A stretch of 9,991 nt of DNA from Helicobacter_B zhangjianzhongii (GTDB taxonomy: Bacteria; Campylobacterota; Campylobacteria; Campylobacterales; Helicobacteraceae): assembly GCF_030249855.1 (NCBI RefSeq), contig NZ_JANURN010000017.1, forward strand, positions 1 through 9,991, read 5' to 3'. Each line of letters opens with the position of its first letter. Position 1 is the first letter of the stretch. Positions 6,458 to 9,991 of this stretch are shown here, piece by piece. The notes beneath the pieces were generated by a model. It saw only the letters and a list, made by a program, of their open reading frames with translations, did no database searches and was not told where the DNA came from. Position numbers and translations under genes: made by a program.

Positions 6458-7522
6458 GTGGGTAAAGCACGCTTTAGAGTCTTGGATTTGTTTTGTGGGG
6501 CAGGGGGGTTTAGCTATGGGATCGACCAGAATCCACATTTTACAACACTGCTTGCCCTAGATTTTGAGCAAGCTGCTATCGATACTTTTTCACATAATTT
6601 TCCAAAAGCACAAGCAATCTGTGGTGATATTACTGACATAAAGATAAAAAACACGCTTATACAACAAGCAAAAAGACTTAAAATCAATACGATCATAGGA
6701 GGTCCTCCTTGTCAAGGGTTTAGCCTTAAGGGCAAGAAGCTTGGGCTACAAGATCCTAGAAATTTTTTATTTTTAGAGTATTTAGACATTGTTGGGCAGC
6801 TGCAGCCTGAACTATTTATCATAGAAAATGTCAAAAGTATTTTTAGCACTGCAAATGGATATTTCAAAAATGAGATAGAAAAGCACATACAAAATCTAGG
6901 CTATAAAGTGGATTCTGCTATTTTAAACGCTAAAGATTATGGCGTGCCGCAAAATAGAGAAAGGGCGTTTTTCATCGCGCATAAAAGGCAGCACTTAGGA
7001 TTCCCAGCGACAAGCGAAGTGCAAGTATGTGTCAAAGATGCTATAAGTGATTTAGCATATTTGCAGAGCAATCAAGGAGAGATTATAAGCTCTTATAAAA
7101 ACCAACCACAAAGTGCGTATCAAGCAATGCTAAAAGGCGAGTTTCTGCAATACCATAAGGCAAGCAATCACTCTCAAATCGCCATAAAAAAGCTAGAAAT
7201 GATCCCACAAGAAAAGGGCAAGGAGTGCCTGCCTAAAACCTTGCACGGCAAGCAAAAATTCAGCACAACTTGGGGGCGACTAAAATGGAATGAAATAAGC
7301 CCGACCATTGATACAAGATTTGACACCCCAAGCAATGGCACAAACTCTCACCCCTTTTTACACCGCTCCATCACGCCACGAGAGGCAGCTAGGATCCAAA
7401 GCTTTAGTGATAGCTTTATATTCTTAGGTAAAAAAACGCAAGTGTGCAAGCAAATAGGCAATGCCGTGCCACCACTGCTTGCAAAGGCATTAGCAGATCA
7501 CATCGCAAGCGAGCTTATATGA
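6458..7522 (+). CDS. C5-cytosine DNA methyltransferase of a type II restriction-modification system
   Basis: A 354-residue m5C methyltransferase that transfers a methyl group from S-adenosylmethionine to cytosine in DNA. All key motifs are present in the usual order: I LDLFCGAGGFS (9-19), IV GGPPCQGFS (81-89, catalytic Cys85), VI ENVK (123-126), VIII QNRERAFFIA (165-174), IX RSITPREAARIQSF (303-316) and X QIGNAVPPLLAKAL (332-345). The variable target-recognition region is about 180-300 and contains TTWGRLKWNEISPTIDTRFDTPSNG. The start is a GTG with GGAG 8 nt upstream; the only nearby ATG (6444) is out of frame. The next methyltransferase starts inside its stop codon. It resembles the C5 enzyme of the H. 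pylori HpyAVI locus (HP0051, CCTC), but the target is not readable from sequence. Confidence 0.95.
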   Translation: MGKARFRVLDLFCGAGGFSYGIDQNPHFTTLLALDFEQAAIDTFSHNFPKAQAICGDITDIKIKNTLIQQAKRLKINTIIGGPPCQGFSLKGKKLGLQDPRNFLFLEYLDIVGQLQPELFIIENVKSIFSTANGYFKNEIEKHIQNLGYKVDSAILNAKDYGVPQNRERAFFIAHKRQHLGFPATSEVQVCVKDAISDLAYLQSNQGEIISSYKNQPQSAYQAMLKGEFLQYHKASNHSQIAIKKLEMIPQEKGKECLPKTLHGKQKFSTTWGRLKWNEISPTIDTRFDTPSNGTNSHPFLHRSITPREAARIQSFSDSFIFLGKKTQVCKQIGNAVPPLLAKALADHIASELI

Positions 7523-8217
7523 AGCTATATAATGCGGACTCTTACGCATTGATCGCGCAAATGCGAGAAAATAAGCTAAGGGTGCATCACATCATCACTG
7601 ATCCGCCCTACAATATCTCTAAGCCCAATAATTTTCCATCTATGAGACAGAGACGGCAGGGCGTGGATTTTGGCGTGTGGGACAAGGGCTTTGATCTTGT
7701 ATCGTGGATCCCGCAATATGCGGAGATTTTAGACAAAAATGGCTCGATGATAGTCTTTTGCTCCTATCGTTTTATCAGCCTTATCGCTCAAGCATTAGAG
7801 AGCTCAAATATGCTTGTAAAAGATATTTTGATATGGCAGAAGTCAAATCCTATGCCACGCAATATAACAAGGCGTTATGTGCAGGATTTGGAGTTTGCCG
7901 TATGGGCGGTAAAAAGTGGGGCAAAATGGGTGTTTAACAAGCCTAGCGATGCGCCATATTTGCGATCGATTTTTACACATTCTCTTGTAAGCGGCAAGGA
8001 AAAGTTAGGACACCCCACGCAAAAAAGCTTAAAGCTTATGAAAGATCTTATACAAATCCACACAAATCCAAATGAAATCGTGCTTGATCCATTTATGGGC
8101 AGTGGCAGCACGGGGGCTGCCTGCCTAGAGCTAGGGCGAGAGTTTATCGGCATAGAAAGAGATAAGAAGTTTTTCACTATGGCACAAAAGCGACTAGAAT
8201 CCTACAATAAAGATTGA
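7519..8217 (+). CDS. Beta-class amino-DNA methyltransferase (probably N6-adenine)
   Basis: This encodes 232 residues from the ATG at 7519, which overlaps the C5 methyltransferase stop as ATGA, implying translational coupling. An in-frame extension back to 7444 lies inside the previous gene and reads as unrelated sequence, so I rejected it. Motif IV TDPPYNIS (27-34) comes first and the SAM-binding motifs come last: HPTQKS (165-170, motif X) and VLDPFMGSGSTGAA (188-201, motif I). This is the beta-class order shared by N6A and N4C enzymes. DPPY, and the stretch KSNPMPRNITRRYVQDLEFAVWA, resemble Helicobacter adenine methyltransferases such as HP0050 (M.HpyAVI, GAGG strand). Its last 16 bp overlap the convergent nuclease gene. 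Paired with the C5 enzyme, it would methylate the other strand of an asymmetric site. Adenine versus cytosine as target is inference. Confidence 0.92.
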   Translation: MKLYNADSYALIAQMRENKLRVHHIITDPPYNISKPNNFPSMRQRRQGVDFGVWDKGFDLVSWIPQYAEILDKNGSMIVFCSYRFISLIAQALESSNMLVKDILIWQKSNPMPRNITRRYVQDLEFAVWAVKSGAKWVFNKPSDAPYLRSIFTHSLVSGKEKLGHPTQKSLKLMKDLIQIHTNPNEIVLDPFMGSGSTGAACLELGREFIGIERDKKFFTMAQKRLESYNKD

Positions 8218-9398
8218 TACACTTTATCGATTAAAAATCCTCTATCATCGCTTGCAAAAATGATAGAAGCAAATTCTAGATTCTGTGGATTATTTGTAAA
8301 AATATTGTTTATAAGTTGTTTTTGATAGCTTTCACTACTTGCACCCTTCTTTAATGCTCTGTGGCACACAGGGCAAAGCTTTGTGAGATTTTCTAGCACA
8401 TCTAATTGCTTATCACTCCCCACAGATATGCAGTGATGAATCTCTGTGTAATACCGCCCCATTTTTGTTAAAAAGCTTCTATCTTTTATATCATAGTAAG
8501 CATTGCAAGCCGCACAAATATCATCGCTTGAATATTTAAATATTTTTACAATCTGTCCATCTCTGCTAAAAGATTCTCTATCATTTTCCTTTTCAAATGC
8601 TAAATCCTTGCGTATTTTCTCAATCTCATAAGGCGATAAATGCTTATCATAAATTGTATGTAGATAATGTGCTATGCGTTCTTCAAAGGAGTTTTGAGTA
8701 AAGCTTGGCTCCTCACAAGCAAAATAATAGACACCATTATCTAGTTTATAATTTAAATTATACGCTCTGCTTGCTTTTAGGGCTTTGTATGGATTTATTA
8801 ACCCAATATGGCGTAAATACCAATATAAATTTATGCGAAATTGTGCATTTCTTTTATTGATATTTTCAGTATATTGTTTTTGCAATTCTCTAAAATTCAC
8901 ATTTATAGTTTGTGCTGGGATATTAAAATTATCAATCAAATATCGAATGCGTTTTAGCTCTAAAGATGAGTTATAAAAATAATCTAGTGTTAAAAAGCTA
9001 AGCGAAGTATCAATACTTCCCCTTGTCTCAAAAAACCCACGCAAAAACATCTTTTTGTTTTCACTCAAATCCTTATCCATAAAAAATGGTGCAAGAAAAA
9101 TTTTCTGCAATAAGCGTGTGAAAAACTGCTCATTATTAAGCCCAAGATCATTTTCTAGTGTTATTACAAAATTTGTAGAAGTTTTTCTATACCAAAGATT
9201 ATGGTAACTACAAGCATTAAGAATGCGTTCATACTTATCCAAACTTTCATTATACTCATCATTGCTGACATAGTTTTCTTTGTGATGTCTATAGCTAGAA
9301 ACACTCACAATACTATTATCTTTGATGACATAGCGACTAAAAAATGCACCCAAATCAAATGGCGCGATACTAGAATCCAAAAATTGTGATACACGCAT
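8202..9398 (-). CDS. HNH-family restriction endonuclease, MnlI-type candidate
   Basis: A 398-residue nuclease whose C-terminal part is a zinc-bound HNH (beta-beta-alpha-metal) unit: CAAC (295-298), TEIHH (318-322), ENL (336-338, N337) and LCPVCHRALKKG (341-352; C342, C345, H346). The two CxxC pairs would hold a structural zinc, and His321/322, Asn337 and His346 are the catalytic candidates. The N-terminal two thirds match no domain I can name with certainty, but MFLRGFFETRGSID (117-130) resembles the LAGLIDADG motif. ATG with GGGAG 5 nt upstream. The gene is visibly AT-rich compared with flhA and rpsO, a sign of transfer. Its position tail-to-tail with an m5C plus amino-methyltransferase pair makes it the likely restriction partner, as with MnlI (HNH, CCTC). 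A homing-type or solitary HNH enzyme is the alternative. Confidence 0.85.
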   Translation of the reverse strand: MRVSQFLDSSIAPFDLGAFFSRYVIKDNSIVSVSSYRHHKENYVSNDEYNESLDKYERILNACSYHNLWYRKTSTNFVITLENDLGLNNEQFFTRLLQKIFLAPFFMDKDLSENKKMFLRGFFETRGSIDTSLSFLTLDYFYNSSLELKRIRYLIDNFNIPAQTINVNFRELQKQYTENINKRNAQFRINLYWYLRHIGLINPYKALKASRAYNLNYKLDNGVYYFACEEPSFTQNSFEERIAHYLHTIYDKHLSPYEIEKIRKDLAFEKENDRESFSRDGQIVKIFKYSSDDICAACNAYYDIKDRSFLTKMGRYYTEIHHCISVGSDKQLDVLENLTKLCPVCHRALKKGASSESYQKQLINNIFTNNPQNLEFASIIFASDDRGFLIDKVYQSLL

Positions 9399-9437
9399 TT
9401 TATCTCCCTAGCCAATATTCCATAAATATCAAAATCT

Positions 9438-9489
9438 AAAAAATTGAAAATTATAATTTAGTTATGAAAACTATAATTTTCAATTTTTT
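9438..9489. repeat. 18-bp perfect AT-rich inverted repeat between nuclease and fucosyltransferase genes
   Basis: AAAAAATTGAAAATTATA (9438-9455) is repeated as its exact reverse complement at 9472-9489, with a 16-nt spacer. It sits 23 nt after the fucosyltransferase stop and 39 nt before the nuclease start, both genes being on the minus strand. Read on that strand it is a hairpin ending in a T6 run, so it could terminate fucosyltransferase transcription. The nuclease-proximal arm also contains TATAAT on the minus strand (complement of 9450-9455), which would start transcription near 9443. The repeat may therefore combine terminator and nuclease promoter, or be an operator. Confidence 0.75.
9450..9455 (-). 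promoter_or_regulatory. Possible -10 box for the HNH nuclease gene
   Basis: TATAAT on the minus strand lies about 52 nt upstream of the nuclease ATG and inside the nuclease-proximal arm of the inverted repeat. The sequence around it is almost entirely A/T, so a chance match is likely enough to keep confidence low. Confidence 0.3.
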
Positions 9490-9512
9490 ATATATAAATA
9501 ATTATATCTCCC

Positions 9513-9991
9513 CTATCTTTTGCCTTTTCTTTTGGGCAGGTATTTTGCCTTTAGTGTATGTAGCAATGCGCGGCATTTGCGATAAGGGGCTTTGATACGA
9601 TCTTCTAAGGCTAGCAAATACATCGCGCGTTTATATCGCTGCTCGACAAAATATTGCCACATCACTCTCCCCCTCCTGAAGCTCTTCTCATAAGGCTGGC
9701 TTACAATAGAGAGCAGAAATTGCTCAAGCTGGCGTTCAAAAAGCTCGATATGATTAGAGTCCAAAAACAGCGGCTCTTGTAGTATCGCAAGCTGCTTTTT
9801 TTCATCTGCTTCTATTTCTGCAATATGCGCGATCAAGGATTCTAGGGTAGGGAAGCTATGGGCGTTGATAAACGCCTTTGCATTTACCCCCCCCCCCCGT
9901 AGATAATGCCTTAGTCGCTAAGGGATCGCCCCAATAGATTGGGATAGTCTGTGCTGCTGCTGCTTGGATAAGCTTCTCTGTCAAGTAGCCC
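9513..9991 (-). CDS. Alpha-1,3-fucosyltransferase, GT family 10 (3' part, out of frame at a poly-G tract)
   Basis: Only the C-terminal part is in the window; the gene begins beyond 9991. The upstream frame (from 9990) reads GYLTEKLIQAAAAQTIPIYWGDPLATKAL, the conserved GDP-fucose-binding region of family-10 fucosyltransferases. It then enters a run of 12 G (9898-9887) and stops at TAG 9858-9856 after GGGGKCKGVYQRP. The next frame continues with VNAKAFINAHSF, matching the FNPKSFVNVHDF block of H. pylori FucT, and runs to 9513. With 11 G (or 14) the two join cleanly. As written, the protein loses about 125 C-terminal residues, including the basic tail (KRKGKR) likely to hold it at the membrane. 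Such enzymes fucosylate lipopolysaccharide O-chains to make Lewis-type antigens. The acceptor here is unknown. A sequencing error in the tract is possible. Confidence 0.88.
9887..9898. repeat. Poly-C(12) tract, probable phase-variation switch
   Basis: Twelve consecutive C on the plus strand are G on the coding strand of the fucosyltransferase gene. Codons before the tract start at positions divisible by 3 (for example 9990), while the matching downstream frame starts at 9887. They therefore differ by one base, and losing one G or gaining two restores the full protein. Poly-C tracts control the fut genes of H. pylori in the same manner. Here the tract lies in the C-terminal catalytic region, not near the start as in futA and futB. 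Confidence 0.85.

Noticed and set aside
6444..6557. Short ATG-started frame (MELREWVKHAL...) overlapping the C5 methyltransferase start
   Set aside because: No ribosome site. A slip at the G6 run (6503-6508) would join it to the methyltransferase only after motif I, giving a dead enzyme.
7430..7436. A7 run near the end of the C5 methyltransferase as a slippage switch
   Set aside because: It is short, encodes the ordinary GKKTQ stretch with the frame intact, and nothing else suggests variation.
7444..7518. 25-codon extension of the second methyltransferase
   Set aside because: It is inside the C5 methyltransferase gene in another frame. ATG 7519 gives the expected 232-residue enzyme and an ATGA overlap.
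9513..9836. A separate 107-residue gene started by TTG
   Set aside because: It continues upstream without a stop into VNAKAFINAHSF and then the poly-G tract, so it is the 3' end of the fucosyltransferase gene.
1..9991. CRISPR array, tRNA, rRNA or transposase gene
   Set aside because: No regularly spaced repeats, cloverleaf, rRNA segments or transposase motifs were seen on either strand.

Overview
The window looks like chromosomal DNA of an enterohepatic-type Helicobacter (order Campylobacterales). The main evidence is the block rpsO / flhA / DHH-phosphoesterase gene, which I recall as neighbouring genes in H. pylori 26695 (HP1040-HP1042). The FlhA protein reads as a close relative of H. pylori FlhA, and the right-hand genes are typical Helicobacter accessory cargo (restriction-modification, phase-variable fucosyltransferase). 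The flhA block looks richer in G+C than H. pylori, so a higher-GC non-pylori species is likely. The species cannot be fixed from the sequence alone.

Layout, left to right. Positions 1-553 hold no convincing gene, only degenerate intergenic repeats, a 13-bp inverted repeat and, at 497-502, a likely promoter for the next gene. 554-1504 (+) is a ferritin-like DUF455 protein. It converges on a minus-strand cluster that reads, in transcription order, flhA (5937-3733), a DHH/DHHA1 phosphoesterase (3688-2543), a small acidic unknown protein (2533-2243) and an NYN-LOTUS putative ribonuclease (2249-1530). Gaps in this cluster are 44 nt, 9 nt and a 7-nt overlap, so it is probably one operon that places two likely RNA-processing enzymes behind the flagellar export-gate gene. 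rpsO (6124-6399, +) is divergent from flhA.

6458-9398 is an apparently complete restriction-modification module. It contains a C5-cytosine methyltransferase, an amino-methyltransferase with motif order IV-then-I whose ATG overlaps the previous stop (ATGA), and a convergent 398-residue HNH endonuclease that overlaps the second methyltransferase tail-to-tail by 16 bp. One m5C enzyme, one beta-class amino-MTase and an HNH nuclease is the composition of the MnlI / HpyAVI (CCTC/GAGG) family. I infer, but cannot prove, that this is an intact relative. The nuclease also carries a LAGLIDADG-like segment. Its gene is clearly more AT-rich than its surroundings, and an 18-bp perfect inverted repeat lies just upstream.

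The right edge (9513-9991, -) is the 3' part of a family-10 alpha-1,3-fucosyltransferase gene. A run of 12 C (12 G on the coding strand) puts it out of frame in this sequence. Eleven G would restore the frame, so this is a probable phase-variable switch for a surface glycan enzyme.

Across the whole window the 8-mer TAGAATCC / GGATTCTA occurs 17 times by my count (about 0.3 expected by chance). It falls inside genes, over stop codons and as inverted pairs that form hairpins. It is the strongest structure not explained by ordinary gene content.
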